Source: CAZSHB01 sp964606885 (GTDB lineage Bacteria > Babelota > Babeliae > Babelales > CAIQNR01). Taken from it: a stretch of DNA of 6,236 bases. The DNA lies in the NCBI GenBank assembly GCA_964606885.1, contig CAZSHB010000019.1:1-6236 (forward strand), read 5' to 3'. The translations under genes and the position numbers were made by a program. The notes beneath the pieces were generated by a model. It was not told the origin of the DNA. It was given only the letters and a program-made list of their open reading frames with translations, and did not search any database. Position 1 is the stretch's first letter. The number at the start of each line of letters is the position of its first letter. This document shows, piece after piece, positions 1 to 5,187 of the stretch.

Positions 1-30
1 CTCGGGCACGCTCGGGAATGGCGCGCCGGG
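1..30. other. GC-rich, probably foreign sequence at the window edge
   Basis: 24 of these 30 bases are G or C, then composition drops abruptly to the AT-rich run tatataaaaaattttt. The stretch holds a 6-base direct repeat (ctcggg at 1-6 and 11-16) and an 8-base palindrome ggcgcgcc at 20-27, the AscI recognition sequence. In the ppsA frame it reads LGHAREWRAG, which does not resemble a PEP synthase N-terminus and has no start codon. I infer a linker, amplification chimera or misassembled contig end. A natural rearrangement breakpoint is the alternative. Confidence 0.5.
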
Positions 31-2415
31 TATATAAAAAATTTTTCAGCGCTTACTCTAACCGATATTCCAAGCGTGGGGGGTAAGAATGCGTCCATTG
101 GCCAGATGATCCAAGATTTGCAAAAGATGTCGGTCAGAGTACCTGGCGGTTTTGCCATTACGGTTGATGCGTATTGGGCAGTGCTTGAAGCAAATAAGTT
201 GGTTGCTCCCTTAAAAAAGATTTTAGCGCCTGTTAAAAAAAATAGTTCTATGAAGATTCTGCAGGCGGCTGGTAAAAAAGCTCGCTCACTTATTGAACAT
301 GCAACTATGCCAGAAGCAGTAACTTCAGAAATTAAGCGCGCGTATCAAGAATTATGCAAAGAAAAAAAACAAGCTGATTGCTCTGTAGCAGTTAGATCTT
401 CAGCAACGGCAGAAGATTTACCAGAAGCGTCATTTGCTGGCCAACAGGACACGTACCTGAACGTGATGGGTGCTGATGAAGTTGTTAAGGCGGTCCGTAA
501 CTGTATGGCGTCTCTTTTTACTGATCGAGCAATTATTTATCGTCTAGAAAAAGGGTTCGATCATTTTGCTGTAGGCCTTTCGGTTGGGATTCAGTACATG
601 GTTCGGTCAGACTTGGCCGCATCGGGTGTGATGTTTACGTTAGATACAGAAAGTGGCTTTAAAGACGCTATTGTAGTTACGTCTTCGTACGGACTTGGTG
701 AATCGGTGGTGCGTGGTGAAGTAGTACCTGATGAGTTCCATGTTTTTAAAACGACGTTAGAAAAGGGTTTTAGCCCGATTATTAAAAAAGAGCGTGGTAG
801 TAAAAAAATACAAAAAGTTTTTAAACCAAGATCTTCGGGGATTAGTACCAAGGCAGTACCGGCAGCACAAGCGAGTCAATTTTCTTTAACAGACGCAGAA
901 GTTTTGGAATTGGCTACATACGGATTAGTAATTGAAAAACATTACTCAAAACTTAAAAATAGTTGGTCGCCGATGGACATTGAGTGGGCAAAAGATGGTA
1001 AAGACGGCAAGCTGTACATTGTGCAAGCTCGCCCAGAAACTATTTACGCTCCTCAAGATAAACATCAACAAGTTATGACCACGTATCAAGTTAAAAAAAC
1101 TGCTGGTGCCAAGGTGCTTGTAGAGGGGCAAAGTATTGGTCAAAAAGTGGCGCAAGGGCCAGCGCGTATTGTCAAAACGGTACATGATATGGCGCGTGTA
1201 AAACCGGGCGATATTTTAGTAACGTACATGACCGATCCTGATTGGGTTCCGGTGATGAAGCGTGCTGCAGGTATCATTACCGAAAGTGGTGGCCGTACAT
1301 GCCATGCTGCTATTGTTAGTCGCGAACTTGGGATTCCTGCGCTTGTTGGTGCAGCGGGTGCATTGCATGCACTTAAAGATGGTCAACAGATCACGCTTGA
1401 TTGTAGCGGTGGATCACAAGGGTATGTGTATGCGGGTGTGTTGCCAGTTAAAGTTACGCATACTGAGCTGAAAACTATTAAGAAAGCTCCAGTGTCACTT
1501 TATGTTAATATTGCAGCACCAGATCAAGCATATAAAACGGCACAATTGCCAGTTGATGGCGTAGGATTGGCACGGTTAGAATTTATTATTAATAATCAAG
1601 TGCAAGCGCATCCTATGGCCTTTATTGAGCCGGAAAAAATAAAAGATAAAAAGACAAGAGATATACTTAAAAAATTGACCGCTGGATACAAAAAACCACA
1701 AGAATTTTTTATAGAAAAAATAGCACAAGGTATTGGTACTATTGCCGCTGCCTTTTACCCACGATCAGTTTTAGTACGATTCTCCGATTTTAAGAGCAAC
1801 GAATACCGTGGTTTATTAGGCGGTACTTATTTTGAACCGGTAGAAGAAAATCCAATGATGGGGTTACGTGGAGCGTCCCGTTATTACGATCCTTTGTATG
1901 CGCCTGCTTTTGAACTTGAATGTGAAGCGGTGCGCTATGCGCGTGAGACGATGGGGCTGACTAATATTAACGTCATGGTGCCGTTTGTGCGTACTGCTAA
2001 AGAAGCTGCAAAAGTTATAGAAATAGTAGCGTCTCATGGACTTGTTTCTAAAAAGGGAGGCTTGCAAATTTTTATGATGTGCGAAATCCCTTCAAACGTT
2101 ATTCTGCTTGAAGATTTTGCAAAACATTTTGATGGATTTTCTATTGGGTCAAACGATTTAACACAAACAACGTTGTCTGTTGATAGAGACTCTGGTTTAT
2201 TAGCGCCATTGTTTAACGAACAAGACCCGGCCGTGATGTGGATGCTTAAAGAGGCCATTACTCGTGCCAAACGGGCAAAAAAGCCGATTGGTATTTGTGG
2301 CCAAGCACCGTCAGACCATCCAGAAATTGCACAATTTTTAATTCAAGAGGGGATTACCTCTCTGTCTTTAAATCCAGATTCTGTTATTCCGTTTTTAATG
2401 CGTATCAAGGAGTGA
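1..2415 (+). CDS. ppsA: Phosphoenolpyruvate synthase (pyruvate, water dikinase), 5' partial
   Basis: Cytoplasmic enzyme converting ATP + pyruvate + water to AMP + PEP + phosphate, the gluconeogenic bypass of pyruvate kinase. Numbering from the GTG at 76, the N-terminal ATP-binding domain has GGKNAS at 2-7, RSSATAEDLP at 107-116 and PMDIEW near 299-304. The swivelling phosphohistidine domain has GGRTCHAAI with His410. The C-terminal TIM barrel has SDFKSNEY, MMCEIPSN, SIGSNDLTQ and the catalytic-cysteine motif GICGQ (Cys741). GGRTCHAA fits PEP synthase rather than pyruvate phosphate dikinase, and length matches the ~790-residue family. Position 76 is a poor start: the frame is open back to base 1, and YIKNFSALTLTDIPS directly before VGGKN resembles the expected family N-terminus. 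The true start is therefore upstream or lost, and codons 1-10 look foreign. A ~6-residue insertion precedes PMDIEW. The next gene begins 5 bases after the stop. Confidence 0.97.
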   Translation, partial: LGHAREWRAGYIKNFSALTLTDIPSVGGKNASIGQMIQDLQKMSVRVPGGFAITVDAYWAVLEANKLVAPLKKILAPVKKNSSMKILQAAGKKARSLIEHATMPEAVTSEIKRAYQELCKEKKQADCSVAVRSSATAEDLPEASFAGQQDTYLNVMGADEVVKAVRNCMASLFTDRAIIYRLEKGFDHFAVGLSVGIQYMVRSDLAASGVMFTLDTESGFKDAIVVTSSYGLGESVVRGEVVPDEFHVFKTTLEKGFSPIIKKERGSKKIQKVFKPRSSGISTKAVPAAQASQFSLTDAEVLELATYGLVIEKHYSKLKNSWSPMDIEWAKDGKDGKLYIVQARPETIYAPQDKHQQVMTTYQVKKTAGAKVLVEGQSIGQKVAQGPARIVKTVHDMARVKPGDILVTYMTDPDWVPVMKRAAGIITESGGRTCHAAIVSRELGIPALVGAAGALHALKDGQQITLDCSGGSQGYVYAGVLPVKVTHTELKTIKKAPVSLYVNIAAPDQAYKTAQLPVDGVGLARLEFIINNQVQAHPMAFIEPEKIKDKKTRDILKKLTAGYKKPQEFFIEKIAQGIGTIAAAFYPRSVLVRFSDFKSNEYRGLLGGTYFEPVEENPMMGLRGASRYYDPLYAPAFELECEAVRYARETMGLTNINVMVPFVRTAKEAAKVIEIVASHGLVSKKGGLQIFMMCEIPSNVILLEDFAKHFDGFSIGSNDLTQTTLSVDRDSGLLAPLFNEQDPAVMWMLKEAITRAKRAKKPIGICGQAPSDHPEIAQFLIQEGITSLSLNPDSVIPFLMRIKE
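2407..2412 (+). promoter_or_regulatory. Ribosome binding site inside the end of ppsA
   Basis: AAGGAG forms the last two sense codons of ppsA (Lys-Glu). It lies 8 bases before the ATG at 2421 but only 2 bases before the ATG at 2415, which overlaps the ppsA stop as TGATG. The spacing decides for 2421 as the main start. The arrangement implies cotranscription and probable translational coupling with ppsA. Confidence 0.75.
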
Positions 2416-2420
2416 TGAGT

Positions 2421-3131
2421 ATGAAGCGTACGGTTTTAGTTGTGGCGATGTTATTGAGTATGTCGGTATACGGTGCAGAGCATGGTGGCGATGGTCAGAA
2501 TACTGTAGCATTAGAATTACATAAAGCTATGGCAACGGTTCATGATGGTAATAGCCGTGTAGATAACAATAGTGACGGTGAGGGGAAAGAAGAAGTAAGT
2601 GCTATTTTAGCAGCAGCTACAGCAGTATTACCAAATGTTGATAATCGTAAAAAAGTAAAAAAGTTTCGAAGAGAAAGAATATTAACATTAGGCGCAGAGG
2701 TTGGTACAGAGAGTTCAGAAAACGAAGAACCTGATGCATCAGCAAGTGTGCGAGTAAGAAGATCCAAAGCGCCGCAACCGTTATGCGCTACACAAGCAAG
2801 TACTCAGCATGCACAAGTTGATGCTGCTGCATTAGCAGAGTTTCAAACAATAGCTGCACATAGGTCTCTAGAAGTAGTACACAACAGAACTGCTGGTAGT
2901 CCAACTGGTGACCCTGTAGATCAGGTACGTCAGCATGCACAGGAAGATTTGTGTAGTGTTGATGTTCTAGCACGTATGGGTATTTCAAATGAACTCATAG
3001 AGACGGCACAAGGTGTATATGCTGCGGTATCTAGTGGAGTATCTGTAGTTGGTAGTGCGGCATATTCGGGCTTATATAGTGTGGGCTGGTTTTTAGATGG
3101 TCTTGTAGATTTAAGTTATAAAGAAGATTAA
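2421..3131 (+). CDS. Hypothetical secreted protein, 236 residues
   Basis: I do not recognise a family. The start at 2421 is set by the AAGGAG 8 bases upstream and gives a clean signal peptide: KR at 2-3, a hydrophobic core at about 4-17, and likely cleavage near VYG-A at 16-19. The mature protein is low in complexity. It has an acidic stretch at 41-59, a basic patch at 76-87 (RKKVKKFRRER), acidic residues near 97-105, a second basic patch RVRRSK at 111-116, and two cysteines (122, 178). QHAQ-x-D occurs twice (129-134, 171-176), encoded by a 12-base identical repeat. The C-terminal part (198-229) is rich in Gly, Ala, Val, Ser and aromatics, with glycines every 5-8 residues (198, 206, 211, 217, 222, 227), and could insert in or lie on a membrane. 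The tail is acidic (KED). It sits directly behind ppsA, but nothing ties it to PEP metabolism. Export is inferred and function is unknown. Confidence 0.75.
   Translation: MKRTVLVVAMLLSMSVYGAEHGGDGQNTVALELHKAMATVHDGNSRVDNNSDGEGKEEVSAILAAATAVLPNVDNRKKVKKFRRERILTLGAEVGTESSENEEPDASASVRVRRSKAPQPLCATQASTQHAQVDAAALAEFQTIAAHRSLEVVHNRTAGSPTGDPVDQVRQHAQEDLCSVDVLARMGISNELIETAQGVYAAVSSGVSVVGSAAYSGLYSVGWFLDGLVDLSYKED
2804..2941 (+). repeat. Pair of 12-base direct repeats inside the secreted-protein gene
   Basis: The sequence tcagcatgcaca occurs at 2804-2815 and again at 2930-2941, a 126-base offset that keeps frame. Both copies encode QHAQ, each followed by one residue and Asp. Similarity fades quickly beyond this, so it is either the remnant of an old 42-residue internal duplication or chance. 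Confidence 0.4.
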
Positions 3132-3203
3132 ATAACTGTACAGAGATCTTTAAAAAAAATCTTTCGAGTGTAATTAAGCTTATTCGAGCTAAGGCTGGTA
3201 CCG

Positions 3204-3232
3204 CTGTATATAATGGCTATTTTTGGTATACT
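3204..3232 (+). promoter_or_regulatory. Candidate promoter for the 113-residue secreted protein
   Basis: Two -10-like hexamers lie in the 139-base gap before the gene. One is a perfect TATAAT at 3209-3214. The other is TATACT at 3227-3232, preceded by TGG (3224-3226) in the extended -10 arrangement. Neither has a convincing TTGACA-like -35 at 16-18 bases, so an extended -10 promoter at 3224-3232 is the better guess, giving a leader of roughly 30 bases. Two copies of ttcgag (3163-3168, 3183-3188), 20 bases apart, lie upstream and could be binding sites. Confidence 0.35.
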
Positions 3233-3270
3233 AATAGTGTAAGTCTGAAATTTAAAATAAGGATTAAATT

Positions 3271-3612
3271 ATGAAAAATACACTATTAGTAATGACTATA
3301 TTGTTAAGCGTACCAGTTTATGCTTCAAGCTCAAATACTCAAGAATTAAGTCAGAAATTAACAAATGGCGCTGTTGTAAAAGCGGTTGCTGTTCAAGACC
3401 AACAGCCTCAAGGCGATGCGGTTGTGCATGTTGAGCCTGTAGCTTTTGCAGATCGACTAGCTCGTGCTGCAAAGAATGAAATATACGATGAACTTGTATT
3501 AGAACCTAAGTTAGTTGCGGGTCAAATTAAAGCGTTGTTTGTTGGCGATAAACCATTCAAAACTGCTTTTTGGGAACTCTTCGTTACTGGTGGCGATGAG
3601 CAAGAAGATTAA
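3271..3612 (+). CDS. Hypothetical small secreted protein, 113 residues
   Basis: The family is not recognised. The ATG at 3271 is preceded by AAGGA (3259-3263) with 7 bases of spacing. The N-terminus is a typical signal peptide: Lys2, a hydrophobic core at about 5-17, and an AXA-like end (VYA at 16-18) suggesting cleavage before SSS. The mature part is about 95 residues with no cysteine, mostly polar. It contains a predicted amphipathic stretch around 55-100 (AFADRLARAAKNEIYDELV, then GQIKALFVGDKPFKTAFWELF) and ends in an acidic tail (DEQED). Signal peptide and final codons resemble those of the preceding 236-residue protein, with about half of the first 18 residues identical and the last 11 bases including the stop identical. 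The two may be diverged duplicates. The stop lies 7 bases from the stop of the convergent gene. Periplasmic, surface or extracellular location is inferred and function is unknown. Confidence 0.8.
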   Translation: MKNTLLVMTILLSVPVYASSSNTQELSQKLTNGAVVKAVAVQDQQPQGDAVVHVEPVAFADRLARAAKNEIYDELVLEPKLVAGQIKALFVGDKPFKTAFWELFVTGGDEQED

Positions 3613-3619
3613 CGGTTTT

Positions 3620-3895
3620 TTATTTTACTTTTTTAATGCATACGGTCGGCGTGGTTGGTTCAGTCATGAAATCAATCGGTGAGCCAGCTTGATGATGCAG
3701 ACAATTCATACAGCGGTTGTCGGATGTACGTTCAAATTTACGGCATTCGCAACCGCATCTTATAGAGCGCAATTTCCCGCCTTTACCAACGCCCGTCTCT
3801 AGATTTTTTTGGGTGTATCCCATACAGGTCGGTCCTGCATATATGGACAGAGCGGTGAGGCTGAAACACGTGAGCGCTACTATTAGTTTTTTCAT
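3620..3895 (-). CDS. Hypothetical small cysteine-rich secreted protein, 91 residues
   Basis: The family is not recognised. Reading leftwards, the ATG (3895-3893) follows GGGGAG (3910-3905) with 9 bases of spacing, and the site begins on the stop codon of the upstream gene. Residues 1-20 form a signal peptide (KK at 2-3, hydrophobic 4-18, YA-G cleavage after residue 20). The ~71-residue mature chain has seven cysteines at 24, 47, 49, 51, 62, 65 and 86. CGCEC at 47-51 and CMNC at 62-65 suggest disulfides or a metal site. The middle is basic (KGGKLRSIR...RKFER). Cys10 lies in the hydrophobic core with Thr before it, so it is not a lipobox. It is the second gene of a likely two-gene unit with the 68-residue lipoprotein 14 bases upstream, and A-x-x-TC-x-x-Y-x-Q after the signal is shared by both. 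The opposite-strand frame over this region lacks comparable initiation or export signals. Confidence 0.75.
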   Translation of the reverse strand: MKKLIVALTCFSLTALSIYAGPTCMGYTQKNLETGVGKGGKLRSIRCGCECRKFERTSDNRCMNCLHHQAGSPIDFMTEPTTPTVCIKKVK

Positions 3896-3909
3896 GTTCC
3901 CATTCTCCC

Positions 3910-4116
3910 CTATTTATTTTCTGTATAATAATCGTCTTCTAATTCTTGCGTTGGTCCATTGGTGCAGCATTCTGCAGATGGATCACAGTGTGATGGACGT
4001 GTGCATGGACAATGCGATTCATCATGCGTGGTCTGTTGATCGTAGTAATAACAGGTTCTGCATGCATTGAGCGATACGTTTGCGATTAAGATTAAACTTA
4101 GTACTATAACCCTCAT
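3910..4116 (-). CDS. Hypothetical small cysteine-rich lipoprotein, 68 residues
   Basis: The family is not recognised. The ATG (4116-4114) follows AAGGGG (4130-4125) with 8 bases of spacing. The N-terminus has Arg2, a hydrophobic core at 3-15, then LNAC at 16-19. This fits a lipobox with Cys19 as the lipidated residue, although Asn at the -2 position is less usual, so plain secretion is possible. The mature chain would be 50 residues with seven cysteines (19, 22, 36, 38, 44, 50, 51), including CRTC, CPC and adjacent CC. It has several tyrosines after Cys22 and an acidic tail (ELEDDYYTENK). Its stop is 14 bases before the next cysteine-rich gene, so the two are probably cotranscribed and translationally coupled. 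A cluster of overlapping inverted repeats sits directly upstream of its ribosome binding site. Envelope location is inferred and function is unknown. Confidence 0.72.
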   Translation of the reverse strand: MRVIVLSLILIANVSLNACRTCYYYDQQTTHDESHCPCTRPSHCDPSAECCTNGPTQELEDDYYTENK

Positions 4117-4130
4117 TTCCCTATCCCCTT

Positions 4131-4161
4131 ACAGAAAGTACAATTTCTGTACTGAGAGTAC
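4131..4161 (-). promoter_or_regulatory. Overlapping GTAC-centred inverted repeats before the cysteine-rich genes
   Basis: Three perfect dyads overlap in 31 bases: ACAGAAA/TTTCTGT (4131-4137 with 4144-4150, 6-base loop), AGTACA/TGTACT (4137-4142 with 4148-4153, 5-base loop) and GTACT/AGTAC (4149-4153 with 4157-4161, 3-base loop). As RNA, neighbouring stems share bases and exclude each other. The first stem ends exactly next to the AAGGGG ribosome binding site at 4130-4125. It could be an operator with repeated GTAC half-sites or a leader RNA switch controlling translation. No known riboswitch class is recognised. Confidence 0.4.
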
Positions 4162-4184
4162 CAGTTTTTGATTTCAGACTGCAA
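4155..4184 (-). promoter_or_regulatory. Weak candidate promoter for the cysteine-rich gene pair
   Basis: On the minus strand TTGCAG (4184-4179) and TACTCT (4160-4155) are 18 bases apart, and the -10-like hexamer directly follows TGG in the extended arrangement. Each hexamer matches its consensus at only about three of six positions. If real, the start point falls near 4148, inside the inverted-repeat cluster, which would make that cluster an operator. Read-through from galU is the alternative, since no convincing stem-plus-T-run terminator follows galU. Confidence 0.22.
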
Positions 4185-4244
4185 TACTTGTAAGAAAAAA
4201 AAGGGAGAATAAGATCTTTGGTAGCGCTTTTTTTATCAAGAAAA

Positions 4245-5162
4245 TTAAATTAAATGTTCAATGTTTTTTGATTTATTATAACGGTAAGATTCAACGGTTT
4301 GGCAATCGGCAAGAAAACGTTTAATCGCTGGTCCGTAATGAGGATGGTCAAGCGCCATGCCAATCGTTGCTTTAATCCAACCAAGCGGGTTGCCCACATC
4401 ATAACGAATACCTTGCACCTTATACGCAAACACTTTTTCGTTATTTTGGATCATATGCGTGATGCCGTCAGTTAATTGAATCTCTTCAAGGCTGTAATTT
4501 TTCACATGTTCAAGTGATGCAAAAATCTTTGAAGAAAGTACATACCGACCAATAATCGCTAAGTTTGAAGGAGCATCTTTTTGGGCAGGCTTTTCTACTA
4601 AGCCCTGCACTTGAAAAAGATTTGGGGTGATTTGCTTTTTAATATCAACCATACCGTACGAAGAAAAGCATTCAGCAGGCACTTCTTGGACTGCAATAAC
4701 ACTTGCTTTTTCTTGGCGTGCAATTTTAATCAGTTGATCAAGAGCTGGTTGCTTATCAACAATAATATCGTCTGGAAGCATAATGCCGAAATATTCTTTT
4801 TGAATTGCATGACGAGCCAACCAAACTGCGTGGCCTAAACCGAGTGTGTCGTGCTGACGAACGTACGTAAATTCTGTTTGACGAATAAGTGTTTCTAGAT
4901 CGTGAAGTAGTGCTTCTTTGTTGTTTTCTTTAAGAAATAATTCGAGTGCTTGGTCAGCGTCAAAATGATTTTCAAGAGCCTGTTTTTCGCGTGAAGTAAC
5001 CATGATAAAGTTACGAATTGCTGAGTGAATACCTTCTTCAATAACATATTGAATGGCAGGTTTTTCTAGAAGAGGAAGCAGTTCTTTAGGGACCGATTTT
5101 GAGAAAGGTAAGAACCGTGTGCCGCGGCCAGCTGCTGGTATAATGACCTTAGTGATATCCAT
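4245..5162 (-). CDS. galU: UTP--glucose-1-phosphate uridylyltransferase
   Basis: Cytoplasmic nucleotidyltransferase making UDP-glucose and pyrophosphate from UTP and glucose 1-phosphate, feeding lipopolysaccharide, capsule or other glycan synthesis. At 305 residues it matches the bacterial GalU/GtaB family (about 300). Visible motifs are the nucleotide-binding loop AAGRGTRFLP (10-19) with KSVPKELLP (22-30), GLGHAV (108-113), the metal-binding PDD (130-132), YGMVD (169-173), VEKP (189-192), EIQLTDGI (227-234) and YDVGNPLGW (254-262). The frame is intact. The ATG at 5162 follows AAGGAG (5174-5169) with 6 bases of spacing. It lies 25 bases downstream of pheS on the same strand, so the two are likely cotranscribed. 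This neighbourhood gives no functional clue. After the stop comes a U-rich but stem-less stretch (T8 on the minus strand near 4195-4202), so termination is unclear. Glucose-1-phosphate thymidylyltransferase (RmlA) is less likely, because the KSVPKELLP, EIQLTDGI and YDVGNPLG set is GalU-type. Confidence 0.96.
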   Translation of the reverse strand: MDITKVIIPAAGRGTRFLPFSKSVPKELLPLLEKPAIQYVIEEGIHSAIRNFIMVTSREKQALENHFDADQALELFLKENNKEALLHDLETLIRQTEFTYVRQHDTLGLGHAVWLARHAIQKEYFGIMLPDDIIVDKQPALDQLIKIARQEKASVIAVQEVPAECFSSYGMVDIKKQITPNLFQVQGLVEKPAQKDAPSNLAIIGRYVLSSKIFASLEHVKNYSLEEIQLTDGITHMIQNNEKVFAYKVQGIRYDVGNPLGWIKATIGMALDHPHYGPAIKRFLADCQTVESYRYNKSKNIEHLI

Positions 5163-5187
5163 TGCACACTCCTTTTTTAAGTAGATT

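Noticed and set aside
591..2270. Several minus-strand and off-frame open frames across ppsA
   Set aside because: They lie wholly inside a conserved gene, show no family resemblance and have no supporting initiation context.
2295..2420. N-terminal extension of the 236-residue protein into ppsA
   Set aside because: The 42 extra codons lie within conserved ppsA sequence and would bury the signal peptide, while a well-spaced binding site favours 2421.
3142..3164. AT-rich inverted repeat after the 236-residue gene as a terminator
   Set aside because: The stem is weak (A/T-rich, one wobble pair, one bulge) and is followed by ttcgag with no T-run.
3582..3630. CGTTA/TAACG pair followed by T-rich sequence as a terminator of the 113-residue gene
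   Set aside because: Only five pairs with a 23-base loop. The T-rich run is also explained as the AT-rich 3' end of the convergent gene.
3851..3895. Cys10 of the 91-residue protein as a lipobox cysteine
   Set aside because: The preceding residues are A-L-T with Thr at -1, and hydrophobic residues continue after it. A standard signal cleavage near residue 20 fits better.
3717..4070. Plus-strand open frame of 117 codons over the two cysteine-rich genes
   Set aside because: It lacks a convincing ribosome binding site and export or domain features. It overlaps two minus-strand genes that both have good binding sites and signal peptides.
4193..4244. Intrinsic terminator after galU
   Set aside because: A run of eight T on the minus strand is present, but no stem lies directly before it. 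The nearby AGATCT and AGCGCT are loopless palindromes.
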